A stretch of DNA of 58,098 nt from Paenibacillus oceani (GTDB lineage Bacteria > Bacillota > Bacilli > Paenibacillales > NBRC-103111). This document shows, piece by piece, positions 9,572 through 18,395 of this stretch (position 1 is the stretch's first letter; every line of letters starts with the position of its first letter). The notes under the pieces were generated by a model. That model did no database searches. It saw nothing but the letters and a program-made list of their open reading frames with translations, and was not told the origin of the DNA. The stretch is from positions 1 to 58,098 of the forward strand of contig NZ_JACXJA010000056.1 in assembly GCF_014705615.1 (NCBI RefSeq). The letters run 5' to 3'. The translations under genes and the position numbers were made by a program.

Positions 9572-9762
9572 ATAAGAGTGGTTTGCAGCTCTTAATCGAC
9601 AGCTTTTGTCCGGATTTTGCGGGATAGAAGCGATTTGCACCCCTTATTTCTGCGGTTCTGGTGGGAACTGGGACGATCACGGGGAATTAAGAGCTGCAAA
9701 CCGCTTCTATTTCCAGCCAAGACCCGATTACAGACAAAATAAGTGGTACAAATCGCTCTTAA
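9571..9762. repeat. four-unit (++--) intergenic repeat element, family 1
   Basis: Four ~27-bp units share the core GCGATTTGCA..CCTTA. Two are on the plus strand (9571-9597 and 9623-9650) and two on the minus strand (9683-9713 and 9735-9762). Units 1 and 3 match over 20 bp with one difference (9577-9596 against 9686-9705). Units 2 and 4 match in about 17 of 19. Gaps between units are about 25, 32 and 21 bp. Folded, the region would form large alternative cruciforms or RNA hairpins. No coding potential. The same geometry recurs with different sequence at 19476-19662. Confidence 0.75.
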
Positions 9763-9800
9763 AGCGTGGGCTCGAGGGACCCGAAGGCTGGAGCAGGGGA

Positions 9801-9848
9801 TTGGGTTCTTGGGTTCTTGGGTTCTTGGGTTCTTGGGTTCTTGGGCTC
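9801..9848 (+). repeat. 8-bp tandem repeat, six copies
   Basis: TTGGGTTC is repeated five times without error (9801-9840) followed by TTGGGCTC (9841-9848). Because 8 is not a multiple of 3, all three plus frames read as the same Leu/Gly/Trp/Phe-rich pattern. The apparent ORFs here are therefore artefacts. Such a short tandem array is prone to slippage. Confidence 0.9.
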
Positions 9849-10006
9849 CACGGGTCCACAGCTCTACGGAACATCCGTCAGGGAGCGAACCTTCTTCCCC
9901 CTACGAAGAGCGTCTCATCCAAGCCCCCCTGCGATTGTCTCTGCAGAAGTAGCAGCTTTTCTTGCCGCAAAACGATTCGGATTCGCTGAACCCATCTGCT
10001 TTCCAT

Positions 10007-10053
10007 AAAAAAGACGCTTCCGGCACCGCCTCAACAGCGGTATAGGAAGCGCC
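10007..10053 (-). terminator. intrinsic terminator of the Gfo/Idh oxidoreductase gene
   Basis: On the minus strand GGCGCTTCC and CCGC pair with GCGG and GGAAGCGTC across the dyad 10013-10053, followed by TTTTTT at 10012-10007. It lies 25 bp past the stop codon of the oxidoreductase gene. Confidence 0.85.
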
Positions 10054-10077
10054 TGTCCCCGTTCGGCAGGTGGCTCA

Positions 10078-11067
10078 TTAAGAACGCCGATCCGCCGGAT
10101 AAACGAGCCCCATCTGCCGTCTCGCCTCGTCCATAATCTCCATCGTCCACAACGAGCGGGTCAGCGAATTAACCGGCGATTCCTTGTCCCCGTTCCGAAT
10201 CAAGCCGATAAAATGTTCCACCTCATACATCATCGAGTGGTCCGCCTGCTCACGGGTGACGTCCTCCGAAGCTCCGCCCCGATAGCGGATCTCCACCTTC
10301 TCGGGCTGGCTGATCTTGCTGATGAGCATGTTGCCCGATTCTCCCTGAATTTCCGAAGGCAGGGCGGAGTCGGTAATTTTGGAATATTGAATGACGGCAT
10401 CCATCTCGGGATAACCAAGCAGCAGGCTCCCTTCCCCGTCAATGCCGGATTCCAGCAGCAGGCCGTTCGCCTGAATCCGCTCCGGCTTGCCGAACAGGAC
10501 GACGAGCGGGTACAGGCAGTAGATGCCCAGATCCATCAAGCCTCCATTGGAGAAGGCCGGGTTAAACGCGTTCAGCACCGTCCCCTGCTTATACGCATCG
10601 TAACGCGAGGAGTATTGGCAGTAGCTCGAGAAAAACCGGCGCACTCGGCCCAGCTTGGGCAGGTTGTCCTGAATCGCCTGGAAATTCGGCATCAGCGTCG
10701 ATTTCAACGCCTCCATCAGGACGACGCCGTTGCGGCGGGCCGCGTCGATCATCTCCTGCAGCTCCGCCCTGTTCGAAGCGAACGGCTTCTCGCACAACAC
10801 ATGGATGCCCCGGTTCATGCAGCGGACGGCTTGTCCGGCGTGAAACGAGTTGGGGCTCGCAATATAAACCGCGTCGATCTCGCCGCTTGCGGCCATCTCC
10901 TCTACATCCGTATACGTAAATGCGGCGCCATGCTTCACGGCAAATTCCTTCGCCTTCTCCTCCGTCCGCGAATAAACCGCAGTCAACCTGAAATGCTCCA
11001 CTTGCCGCGCCGCCTGCAAAAACGACTCCGTAATCCAATTGGTACCGATAATGCCGAATCTGATCAT
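10078..11067 (-). CDS. Gfo/Idh/MocA-family oxidoreductase
   Basis: 329 aa NAD(P)-dependent dehydrogenase of sugar or cyclitol type. An N-terminal Rossmann fold starts with FGIIGTNWI. The conserved YIASPNSFHAGQA and CEKP (92-95) motifs carry the cofactor-contacting lysine. The C-terminal alpha/beta domain begins near SSYCQYSSRYDAYK. AAGGAG precedes the ATG by 7 nt. It is monocistronic, with its own terminator, so the substrate cannot be read from context. Confidence 0.9.
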   Translation of the reverse strand: MIRFGIIGTNWITESFLQAARQVEHFRLTAVYSRTEEKAKEFAVKHGAAFTYTDVEEMAASGEIDAVYIASPNSFHAGQAVRCMNRGIHVLCEKPFASNRAELQEMIDAARRNGVVLMEALKSTLMPNFQAIQDNLPKLGRVRRFFSSYCQYSSRYDAYKQGTVLNAFNPAFSNGGLMDLGIYCLYPLVVLFGKPERIQANGLLLESGIDGEGSLLLGYPEMDAVIQYSKITDSALPSEIQGESGNMLISKISQPEKVEIRYRGGASEDVTREQADHSMMYEVEHFIGLIRNGDKESPVNSLTRSLWTMEIMDEARRQMGLVYPADRRS

Positions 11068-11101
11068 GGGGAAACTCCTTCGTATCCGTATGTATAGTCC
11101 A

Positions 11102-11130
11102 ATCCCCTCTCTCCGCCGGGAGGAGGGGAT
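11102..11130 (-). terminator. possible weak terminator
   Basis: ATCCCCTC at 11102-11109 pairs with GAGGGGAT at 11123-11130 between the methyltransferase and oxidoreductase genes. The stem is good but there is no T-run on either strand, so function is uncertain. Confidence 0.35.
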
Positions 11131-11144
11131 CGGCTTCTCGTTCT

Positions 11145-11894
11145 CTACTTCCTTGCGACGATCAGGAACCGGTGCGCATTCGTTCGTATCCCCTGCTCCG
11201 TCCGGTTATCCTCTATAAACTGCCGAAGCACTTCAAAGTCGCTTTCCGCCTGTCCGAAGTCCGGGATAATCGGCGCATGCTTGAGCAGGAAGATCAAATC
11301 TTCCGCCGACCGATAATACTCCGTTGCATCGTAGCTGGACGACCGGATGTCGGTAAAGCCCGCATCGTTTAACTCCGTTATATATTGATCCTGCAAACAA
11401 TCGATAGACGCGCCGGACGACTGCCCTCTTCCGAACGCTTCGATCAGATTGATTTTATCTCTCCCGCCCACTTGCTGGGTGATGAAGACACCATCGTCCG
11501 CCAATACCCTCGCCACTTCCTTCGCTTCGAAAGGGGCTTGCCGGCATATGACGATCTGGAAGGAACGGTCGGGAAAATCAAGCGCCTCCGCATCCATCTC
11601 GAGAAACGCGACGTCCGGCTGATTCGCCTTCCGCCCGTTGCTGCGGGCCGTCTCGATCATCGCCGCAGAGTTGTCGATGCCTACCGCCTGCAGGACGAAT
11701 CCGGCGATCTTCAACAGCTGTTCTCCGCCGCCTGTACCGATATCCAGCAGCGCCTCCGTGCCGGTGCACACCCGGGTCACTTCGCTTCCGTAATCCCATG
11801 CGACTCCTTCGGACAGGCACTTCACCTTGCTGAAATCCCATCCGTTTATCGCACCAACCTGGTCGTACAAACGTTTGTAATCGGTCTCTTTCAT
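11145..11894 (-). CDS. class I SAM-dependent methyltransferase
   Basis: 249 aa. The SAM-binding motif I is LLDIGTGGGEQLL (about 49-61), followed by an acidic end of beta-2 (AVGIDNSAAMIETA), DAEALDFPDRSFQIVICRQA (motif II/III region) and ARVLADDGVFITQQVGG. This is the UbiE/Methyltransf_11 type of layout. AAGGTGG lies upstream of the ATG. The substrate is unknown and neighbours give no clue. Confidence 0.85.
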   Translation of the reverse strand: MKETDYKRLYDQVGAINGWDFSKVKCLSEGVAWDYGSEVTRVCTGTEALLDIGTGGGEQLLKIAGFVLQAVGIDNSAAMIETARSNGRKANQPDVAFLEMDAEALDFPDRSFQIVICRQAPFEAKEVARVLADDGVFITQQVGGRDKINLIEAFGRGQSSGASIDCLQDQYITELNDAGFTDIRSSSYDATEYYRSAEDLIFLLKHAPIIPDFGQAESDFEVLRQFIEDNRTEQGIRTNAHRFLIVARK

Positions 11895-12236
11895 ATCGTT
11901 TCCACCTTCCCGTGTGATGATCCTGCTTGAACGTTCCGCTAGTTCTGAGGTTTTGCCGATCCGGTCCGGACGCTAGACCTCCAAAAGGGCGGACTTCCCC
12001 CTTGGCGGCTGGTACGCGTTTTAAATCCAGCCCGGACTTTATCTACCTCGAACGATACGGCTCAGCATCCGGTTCACCCCGATTGGAAAGATTCTCTCCA
12101 TTATAAATCCAGAACCTGCTTGGGATCAAATAGGCGGTCTGCAGCGCTTTCGGTCCGAAGCTCCCGGACGGCTTTGCAGCGCCGATTCACGTCATCAATT
12201 ATTTACCAAATAAAACGAAAACCGCGTCGCCGTTAA

Positions 12237-12251
12237 TTAAAATTATTTTAA
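12237..12251. promoter_or_regulatory. PerR-like box (7-1-7 inverted repeat)
   Basis: TTAAAATTATTTTAA is a perfect 7-1-7 inverted repeat differing from the Bacillus PerR consensus TTATAATNATTATAA by one symmetric substitution per half. It lies about 60 bp upstream of the predicted catalase transcription start. PerR control of catalase is well established in Bacillus; here it is inference from the site. The distance from the promoter is larger than usual for direct repression. Confidence 0.5.
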
Positions 12252-12275
12252 TAAAATATTTATTTCAAAAAGTCA

Positions 12276-12304
12276 TTGATTTTAAAAACGGGAGTATTTA
12301 TAGT
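12276..12304 (+). promoter_or_regulatory. catalase promoter (sigma-A type)
   Basis: TTGATT at 12276-12281 and TATAGT at 12299-12304, separated by exactly 17 bp, 34 bp before the catalase start codon. A degenerate second PerR-like half site overlaps the -10. Confidence 0.6.
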
Positions 12305-12337
12305 AATAGTCAATACCACATTAGGGGTGAATAGACG

Positions 12338-13786
12338 ATGACCACGAATAAAAACAAGCTGACGACAAGCTGGGGCGCTCCCGTAGGGGACAACCAGAAC
12401 TCCATGACCGCCGGTTCGCGCGGCCCGACTCTGATTCAGGACGTCCACTTGCTGGAGAAGCTGGCGCATTTCAACCGGGAACGCGTCCCGGAGCGCGTCG
12501 TGCATGCCAAAGGCGCCGGGGCGCATGGCTATTTCGAAGTGACGAACGATTTATCCGCTTATACGAAAGCCGACTTTTTGTCCGAGGTCGGAAAACGCAC
12601 TCCTATGTTTATTCGCTTCTCTACGGTCGCCGGCGAGCTCGGCTCGGCCGATACGGTCCGCGACCCGCGCGGATTCGCTGTAAAATTTTATACGGATGAG
12701 GGCAACTATGACCTCGTCGGCAATAATACTCCGGTCTTTTTCATCCGGGATGCGATCAAATTCCCGGACTTTATCCATACGCAGAAGCGCCACCCGCAAA
12801 CTCACCTGAAAAACCCGAACGCGGTATGGGATTTCTGGTCGCTCTCTCCCGAGTCGCTGCACCAGGTTACGATTCTGATGTCCGACCGCGGCATCCCGGC
12901 TACGCTGAGACATATGCACGGCTTCGGAAGCCATACGTTCAAGTGGGTGAATGCTGAAGGCAAAGCCGTTTGGGTAAAATATCATTTCAAAACCGAGCAG
13001 GGCATTCAAAATCTGGATGTCGGCCTTGCCGCCAAGCTGGCAGGCGAAAATCCGGACTACCATACGGAAGATTTGTTCAATGCGATCGATCAAGGGGACT
13101 TCCCTTCCTGGAAGCTGTGCGTGCAAATTATGCCGCTGGAGGATGCCGATACGTACCGGTTCGATCCGTTCGACGTGACGAAGGTATGGTCGCAGAAAGA
13201 TTACCCGCTCATTGAAGTAGGCCGGATGGTGCTGGACCGCAATCCGGACAACTATTTCGCGGAAGTCGAGCAGGCGACGTTCTCCCCCGGCTCGTTCGTA
13301 CCCGGCATCGAGGCTTCGCCGGACAAAATGCTGCAAGGACGTCTGTTCGCTTATTCCGACGCGCACCGGTACCGGGTCGGCGCCAATCACAATACGCTGC
13401 CGATCAACCGTCCGAAATCGGAAGTGAACCATTACCAGCGCGACGGCCAGATGCGCTCCGACAACAACGGCGGCGGCTCCGTCTACTACGAGCCGAACAG
13501 CTACGGCGGACCGACCGAGTCGCCGGAGCATAAACCAGCGGCCTATGCCGTATCCGGTCAGGCCGACAGCGTCGCCTACGATCACAACGATCACTACACG
13601 CAGCCGGGCGACCTGTACCGCCTGATGAGCGAAGAAGAACGCACGCGCCTCGTAGCCAACATCGTAGCCGCGATGAAGCCGGTCGAGAGAGAAGAGATCA
13701 AGCTTCGCCAGATCGCCCACTTTACAAAAGCCGACCCGGAATACGGCCGCCGCGTGGCCGAGGGACTGGGACTGACCGGACAATAA
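12338..13786 (+). CDS. katA: heme catalase (clade 3, small subunit)
   Basis: 482 aa monofunctional catalase that disproportionates hydrogen peroxide in the cytosol. The catalytic His56 lies in [15 protein letters not shown], Asn129 in VGNNTPVFF, and the proximal heme Tyr in [12 protein letters not shown] near residue 340. The conserved N-terminal block ([18 protein letters not shown]) is complete. The length is typical of Bacillus KatA. AGGGGTG precedes the ATG. The PerR-like upstream box suggests peroxide induction. It is monocistronic, ending at a bidirectional terminator. Confidence 0.95.
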   Translation: MTTNKNKLTTSWGAPVGDNQNSMTAGSRGPTLIQDVHLLEKLAHFNRERVPERVVHAKGAGAHGYFEVTNDLSAYTKADFLSEVGKRTPMFIRFSTVAGELGSADTVRDPRGFAVKFYTDEGNYDLVGNNTPVFFIRDAIKFPDFIHTQKRHPQTHLKNPNAVWDFWSLSPESLHQVTILMSDRGIPATLRHMHGFGSHTFKWVNAEGKAVWVKYHFKTEQGIQNLDVGLAAKLAGENPDYHTEDLFNAIDQGDFPSWKLCVQIMPLEDADTYRFDPFDVTKVWSQKDYPLIEVGRMVLDRNPDNYFAEVEQATFSPGSFVPGIEASPDKMLQGRLFAYSDAHRYRVGANHNTLPINRPKSEVNHYQRDGQMRSDNNGGGSVYYEPNSYGGPTESPEHKPAAYAVSGQADSVAYDHNDHYTQPGDLYRLMSEEERTRLVANIVAAMKPVEREEIKLRQIAHFTKADPEYGRRVAEGLGLTGQ

Positions 13787-13862
13787 GCGCAGGTCTATAC
13801 GAACCGACCGGGTAGCAGGCATGCTTGATCCGGCCCGTCCGGGACTGCATCGCGTAACGACA

Positions 13863-13905
13863 AAAAACCTCCATCACTGCGGAAGGCAGCGGACTGGAGG
13901 TTTTT
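13863..13905. terminator. bidirectional intrinsic terminator
   Basis: AAAAACCTCCA (13863-13873) pairs with TGGAGGTTTTT (13895-13905), giving an A-tract/T-tract hairpin that serves the converging catalase and cupin genes. Confidence 0.88.
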
Positions 13906-13929
13906 GGTTGTCTCGGGCAGGAAATTTTC

Positions 13930-14238
13930 TTACGAGCGTGCAACCTTGATAACGAGCAGTTCCGCATCCCCGTCCGCCGCATGCACACTGTGTGCTTCCC
14001 CGGGCAGGATATGCAGCAGCGTACGCGGATCAAGCGTCACCTGACGGTCCTGAAAGACGAAAACGGCTTGGCCCGACTGGACGACGATCAGCACGTCAGC
14101 CTCCGTCCGATGTTCCGGGATCGTCTCTCCCGCCCGCAATTGCAGCTGCATAACCACCGCCTTCCCAAACTCCGCCAATTTGCCGATATGTTTAGGGACG
14201 GACCCCAGGTGACTTTCGAGCTTTATCGTCTCCATCAT
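13930..14238 (-). CDS. small cupin-domain protein
   Basis: 102 aa single-domain cupin. Motif 1 is degenerate (GETIPEHRTEADVLIVVQSG) and motif 2 is present (ILPGEAHSVHAADGDAELLVIK). The His and Glu residues of a metal site are partly conserved. AAAGGAG lies 7 nt before the ATG. A Fur-like box sits at its transcription start. Proteins of this type are often sensors or detoxifying metal enzymes; the substrate is unknown. The position beside catalase and the box suggest a role in iron or oxidative stress, which is inference. Confidence 0.82.
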   Translation of the reverse strand: MMETIKLESHLGSVPKHIGKLAEFGKAVVMQLQLRAGETIPEHRTEADVLIVVQSGQAVFVFQDRQVTLDPRTLLHILPGEAHSVHAADGDAELLVIKVARS

Positions 14239-14270
14239 GATCGCTCCTTTGCGATTTTATTGCTGTTAAT

Positions 14271-14285
14271 TGATAATAGTTATCA
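14271..14285. promoter_or_regulatory. Fur-like box upstream of the cupin gene
   Basis: TGATAATAGTTATCA matches the Bacillus Fur consensus TGATAATNATTATCA in 13 of 14 informative positions. It lies just downstream of a minus-strand TATAAT (14300-14295), so it spans the likely transcription start of the cupin gene, 33 bp before its ATG. The divergent ger operon starts 250 bp away and is less likely to be the target. Confidence 0.6.
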
Positions 14286-14533
14286 ACAATTCTTATTATA
14301 TCCTATCCTGCAGAGCCCGCGTGTGATTGCACTCACATCTCCGGTCCAATCTTTGCCTAAACCTCTGACGTCTTTCCTGCCCGCTCCGGGCGGCCAATCC
14401 CGTTTGGCCCCGCAATTCGCGGCTTCCTGTCCCGCTTCTGACGAAGTATGTCGCGCGGGAACTCCTGCATAATTGACTCCATAAAGGGGACCCTACCATT
14501 TAATGTATAACACTGAAACTTGGAGGCATGGGA

Positions 14534-15622
14534 GTGGAGAGTTCCTTTTCGAGACTGCAACTTGTTTTTTTGCTGCTGCTGTCACTTGGAATATCGAACC
14601 ATGTGCTGATTATTCCGCATCTCCTCCAAGCCGCTGGACGCGATGCCTGGATCAGTATCGGGATGGCTTATGCAGTGCTGGTCGTCTGGAGCCTGCTCCT
14701 GTATGTAATCCTGAAGTCGATGCGGAGTTCGCCGTTCGACCGCTGGCTGGAAAGCCGGATCGGGGCGATCGGATGCTGGATCGTTGTCGGCGTTTTCGCC
14801 ATTTATTTGCTGGTCGCGGGAACGATGATTATATTCGATACGGTCAAAAACATAAGCATCTTCTTCCTTCCCCGGACGCCTAATATTTTTATTATCGCCA
14901 CTTTTATAGGTCTTTGTTTCGGTGCGGCCCGGTCGGGACTGAAAACGCTCGTATACTTATCCGCCATGCTGCTTCCCATCGTATGGATGCTGGGGATAGG
15001 CGTGTCGATCATGACGATGGGCAACAAAGACTACGGCATGCTGTTTCCCGCCTTTACCGAAGGGATAGACTCCAGTATTCGGGGCGGAGCTTTGGTGTTT
15101 GGCGGGAGTATGGACCTGCTCGTCCTGCTGCTGCTTCAGCACAAAGCGGACAAGCCGTTAAACTACGGCACCGTTTTCGTGCTTCTGACCCTATTGGTCG
15201 GCTTGATTATGGGTCCGACTGTAGGAGCTACCGCCGCCTTCGGTCCTTCCCAGGCCGGAAACATGCGCTTTCCCGCTTTTGAGCAATGGAGACTGGTCAT
15301 GATCGGCAAACAAATCTCCCATGTCGATTTTTTGGCAGCGTTCCAATTGATGGCTGGAAGCATGACAAGAACGGCGCTCGTTATTCATTTGCTGGCTGCA
15401 CTGCTCGGAGGCCGGTTCCCGAAATTCCGCATGGCGATTGCCCTTCTCTGCACGATCCTCATGTCCTTGCCGTCCCTGCTGAGTGTGAGCGATATCCGGA
15501 TGCAAGAGCTGATTCACACGTACTTTTACACCGGCTCGCTTTGGTTCGGCCTGGCGCTGACGGCCGTGCTGCTTGCCGCCGTTTTTATGCCACCGAAAGA
15601 AAGGAGGATGAACCGTTCATGA
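14534..15622 (+). CDS. gerAB: spore germination protein, GerAB type (permease-like subunit)
   Basis: 362 aa integral membrane protein of the GerAB/amino-acid-permease-like family with about ten TM segments; senses germinant in the inner spore membrane. The N-terminus SRLQLVFLLLLSLGISNHVLI and block DAWISIGMAYAVL are typical. GTG at 14534 is chosen because GGAGG (14522-14526) is 7 nt upstream. The ATG at 14528 is only 1 nt from that site. The 3' end overlaps gerAA as ATGA. The gene order B-A-C is a rearranged version of the classical A-B-C. Confidence 0.88.
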   Translation: MESSFSRLQLVFLLLLSLGISNHVLIIPHLLQAAGRDAWISIGMAYAVLVVWSLLLYVILKSMRSSPFDRWLESRIGAIGCWIVVGVFAIYLLVAGTMIIFDTVKNISIFFLPRTPNIFIIATFIGLCFGAARSGLKTLVYLSAMLLPIVWMLGIGVSIMTMGNKDYGMLFPAFTEGIDSSIRGGALVFGGSMDLLVLLLLQHKADKPLNYGTVFVLLTLLVGLIMGPTVGATAAFGPSQAGNMRFPAFEQWRLVMIGKQISHVDFLAAFQLMAGSMTRTALVIHLLAALLGGRFPKFRMAIALLCTILMSLPSLLSVSDIRMQELIHTYFYTGSLWFGLALTAVLLAAVFMPPKERRMNRS

Positions 15623-17103
15623 AGCCGATTCCCGAAGAAATCGCACTTTATGCCGATTTGGACGCCGTCCTGCGGGACGGAGGCTTGACGATTGCTCAAT
15701 TAAAAGATGCGTTCGCCCGCTATGCGGATCTTCGCTTTCCGGCCAGCGAGCAGTTCGATAGCAATGAGAAGCTGACGGCCGTTTATTGCGACGGAATGAT
15801 CGACAAGTTCCAGCTGAACAAATATTTGGCGAAAATGTGCCGGTTCGTCGCCCATCTGCCGTCCTCCAGCCAAAGCACGCATTTGGAATATTCGGACGAG
15901 CTGCCGCTGTTCGAGATCAAGCATACGATAGATGACATGCTCACCGAGCTGTTTACCGGCAGCCTGATTATTTATCGGGAAGGGGACGCTTTTTTCTGGA
16001 CGGCCGATATTTCCGACGTTCCTCAGCGTTCGCTGCAGGAATCCAATACGGAAATTTCGATCAAAGGCCCGAAGGACGCGTTTACGGAAGATTTGTTTAC
16101 GAACATCTCGCTTATCCGCAAACGGATGCAGACGGGCTTGCTGTTCAGCGAGCAGTTTTTTATCGGAAACTTGAGCAAAACTTGCGTTGTTTTGCTTTAT
16201 TTGAGCCATAAAGCGAATCCGGACATGGTCGCGGAGGCACGCCGGCGACTGTCCTCGTTCCGGACGGAAAGCATCATAAGCAGCGGGCAGCTTGAAAAAT
16301 GGCTATCTGACCGGACGTTCTCGCTGTTTCCGCTGATCGATTATATCGGTCGTCCCGACTTCGTCAACGAAACACTGCTGCGCGGACGGCTTGCGATCGT
16401 GGTAGACGGGTCGCCAATGGTGCTGATCGGGCCGAGCAATTTCCTTGAGCTGCTGAAAACGCCCGAGGACGTTCACTTTCCTTATCATTACGTCATGTTT
16501 CAGCGGGCTTTGCGGATTCTCGGCCTGCTTCTCAGCATTTTCCTGCCGGGCTTCTGGATCGCCATCGCAACGGTAAATCTGGACCAGATTCCGTTTGCGC
16601 TGCTGTCGACTGTCGTTATCTCGCGCGAGGGTATCCCGCTTCCTACGTTCCTCGAAGCGTTGCTGCTGCTGTTTCAGTTCGAACTGCTCCGGGAGGCAGG
16701 CATCCGGCTGCCCAAGGCGGTCGGGCAAACGATCGGCATCGTCGGCGGGCTGATTATCGGCGATTCGCTGATCCGGGCGGGCCTTGCCTCCCCTACGCTG
16801 CTCGTCGTGATCGCGATCTCGGCGGTCGCCACGTTCACTCTGGTCAATCAGTCGCTGTCGGGCACCGTCAGCCTGCTTCGGGTGTTTATTTTAATCGTGT
16901 CCTCCTTCCTCGGTATATACGGGTTCTTTTTAAGCATGTTCACGATCCTGATCTACCTGTGCCGGCTCGATTCCTTCGGGCTTGCTTTTCTGGAGCCGAT
17001 CGTCTCCTTGCGGTTCAAGGAGTGGCTGGACGGGTTTCTCATCAATCCGTTCCGGAGATCCCGCTTCTCTTCCGCGATGATCAACAAGCGAAAAGGGGAG
17101 TGA
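15619..17103 (+). CDS. gerAA: spore germination protein, GerAA type
   Basis: 494 aa GerA-family receptor subunit. A long soluble N-terminal domain (about 1-290, including the NLSKTCVVLLYLSHKANPD and LLRGRLAIVVDGSP blocks) is followed by a membrane domain of about five helices (LRILGLLLSIFLPGFWIAI to the C-terminus). The conserved FLEALLLLFQFELLREAGIRLP segment is present. The start overlaps the gerAB stop and AAGGAGG lies 11 nt upstream, indicating translational coupling. It oligomerises with the B and C subunits, and ion release follows on germinant binding (established for the family). Confidence 0.93.
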   Translation: MKPIPEEIALYADLDAVLRDGGLTIAQLKDAFARYADLRFPASEQFDSNEKLTAVYCDGMIDKFQLNKYLAKMCRFVAHLPSSSQSTHLEYSDELPLFEIKHTIDDMLTELFTGSLIIYREGDAFFWTADISDVPQRSLQESNTEISIKGPKDAFTEDLFTNISLIRKRMQTGLLFSEQFFIGNLSKTCVVLLYLSHKANPDMVAEARRRLSSFRTESIISSGQLEKWLSDRTFSLFPLIDYIGRPDFVNETLLRGRLAIVVDGSPMVLIGPSNFLELLKTPEDVHFPYHYVMFQRALRILGLLLSIFLPGFWIAIATVNLDQIPFALLSTVVISREGIPLPTFLEALLLLFQFELLREAGIRLPKAVGQTIGIVGGLIIGDSLIRAGLASPTLLVVIAISAVATFTLVNQSLSGTVSLLRVFILIVSSFLGIYGFFLSMFTILIYLCRLDSFGLAFLEPIVSLRFKEWLDGFLINPFRRSRFSSAMINKRKGE

Positions 17104-17108
17104 CGCCG

Positions 17109-18269
17109 ATGCGAAAATCGGTATTCTCGCTTTTGGCCGCTGTGGCGCTGGCGTTCAGCTCCGGCTGCGCCACCGATGTGAAAGATATCGAAAAGCTGAA
17201 TTATGCGTCGGCCCTCGGTGTCGACTACAAGGACGGCCACTATTACGGCTACATCCAGTTTATCGATTTTCAGTCGGTGGCCAAGACGGACAACCAGAAA
17301 CCGGCCGCAAAAATATGGGTCGGCGAAGGGATCGGAAAGTCTTTCGAGGAGGCATTCTTCGACCTGTACCGGTCGGCTCAGGAACGGATCTACTGGGGGC
17401 ATGTGACCGCTGTTCTGATCAGCGAATCGGCGTTCAAGCAAGGCTTCACGGGGATCTCCGACAGCATTAGCCGGTATTACGAATTTCGGCTGACGCCTTG
17501 GGTGTTCGGCACGAGGGATTCTATCAAGGAAATTTTTACGGCTGCGGGATTTTTCGGGCAATCCCCGCTCAGCACGATCCTTCACGAGCCGGAGGGAACT
17601 TATTCGCAGGCGTCGCTGATCAAATCGGTCCAGCTTCACCGGCTGATCGGCCAAATCTACGAACCGGGCTACACGTCGTGCATCCCGACGATCGCGCTGA
17701 ACCGGACCGTTTGGCAGGAGAAACAAAAAAAAGAGCCGAAGCTGATGCTCGACGGCGCGATTTTCCTCAAAAACGAGAAGTTTCGCAGTTATATCCCGCT
17801 GAAGGAGCTGGAAGGGCTTCGCTGGGTCCAGCACGGTACCGTGCGCGCAGCCATTCCGGTACCGAACAAGTCGGACTCGACGGCGCAGATCGTCTTCGAC
17901 GAACCGAAAACGAAGCTGACGCCCGCTTCCGCCGGAGAACAACTTCGTTTTAACATTACCATGAAAGCGGCCGGTTACGTCGTAAACCGGATCAATAACC
18001 GGACGCGCGGACTCGGACCGTTAACCGCCCAGGCCAAAGAGGCGATCGAGCGGGAAATCCGGCAAACGTACGAGAACGGACGGAAACATCAGACGGACGT
18101 GTTCAATCTGGAGCACACCCTCTACCGCCATCGTTACCGCCAGTGGAAAGCTATGTCGCAGCAGGAGGAACCTCTTCTGACCGAGGATGCGATCCGGCAT
18201 ATCGAGCTCGATCTCAATATAACCCATTCCAGCTCGCAAAAAAACAAACGGATTACGCGCAACGAGTAG
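17109..18269 (+). CDS. gerAC: spore germination lipoprotein, Ger(x)C family
   Basis: 386 aa lipoprotein subunit of the germinant receptor. Signal peptide with lipobox FSSGC; the mature domain opens with the family hallmark DIEKLNYASALGVDY and contains the characteristic YWGHVTAVLISE block. It starts 5 nt after gerAA behind GGGGAG. It closes the operon. Its nutrient specificity cannot be predicted. Confidence 0.92.
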   Translation: MRKSVFSLLAAVALAFSSGCATDVKDIEKLNYASALGVDYKDGHYYGYIQFIDFQSVAKTDNQKPAAKIWVGEGIGKSFEEAFFDLYRSAQERIYWGHVTAVLISESAFKQGFTGISDSISRYYEFRLTPWVFGTRDSIKEIFTAAGFFGQSPLSTILHEPEGTYSQASLIKSVQLHRLIGQIYEPGYTSCIPTIALNRTVWQEKQKKEPKLMLDGAIFLKNEKFRSYIPLKELEGLRWVQHGTVRAAIPVPNKSDSTAQIVFDEPKTKLTPASAGEQLRFNITMKAAGYVVNRINNRTRGLGPLTAQAKEAIEREIRQTYENGRKHQTDVFNLEHTLYRHRYRQWKAMSQQEEPLLTEDAIRHIELDLNITHSSSQKNKRITRNE

Positions 18270-18395
18270 CGGTTTTACGGGACAACTCTCGGTCGGTTTC
18301 CCGGACACTGCCGAATGCTTCGCACCGCCCGCAGCTCCCGGCCCGCCGTTATGCGGCGCGGCACGGGGGCCGGTCCCAGAAACGGCGCGCCGGAT

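Larger units (their letters stand above)
11895..12337. other. intergenic region upstream of catalase
   Basis: Divergent spacer between the methyltransferase and catalase genes. The left part is GC-rich without recognisable elements. From about 12190 it becomes strongly AT-rich and contains the PerR-like box and the catalase promoter listed separately. Confidence 0.5.

Noticed and set aside
9571-9762. CRISPR array
   Set aside because: Units are only four, in both orientations, with gaps too short and no cas genes in the window.
9606-10008. Three plus-frame ORFs rich in WVLGFLGS
   Set aside because: They arise from the TTGGGTTC tandem repeat read in all three frames; no ribosome binding site and no family.
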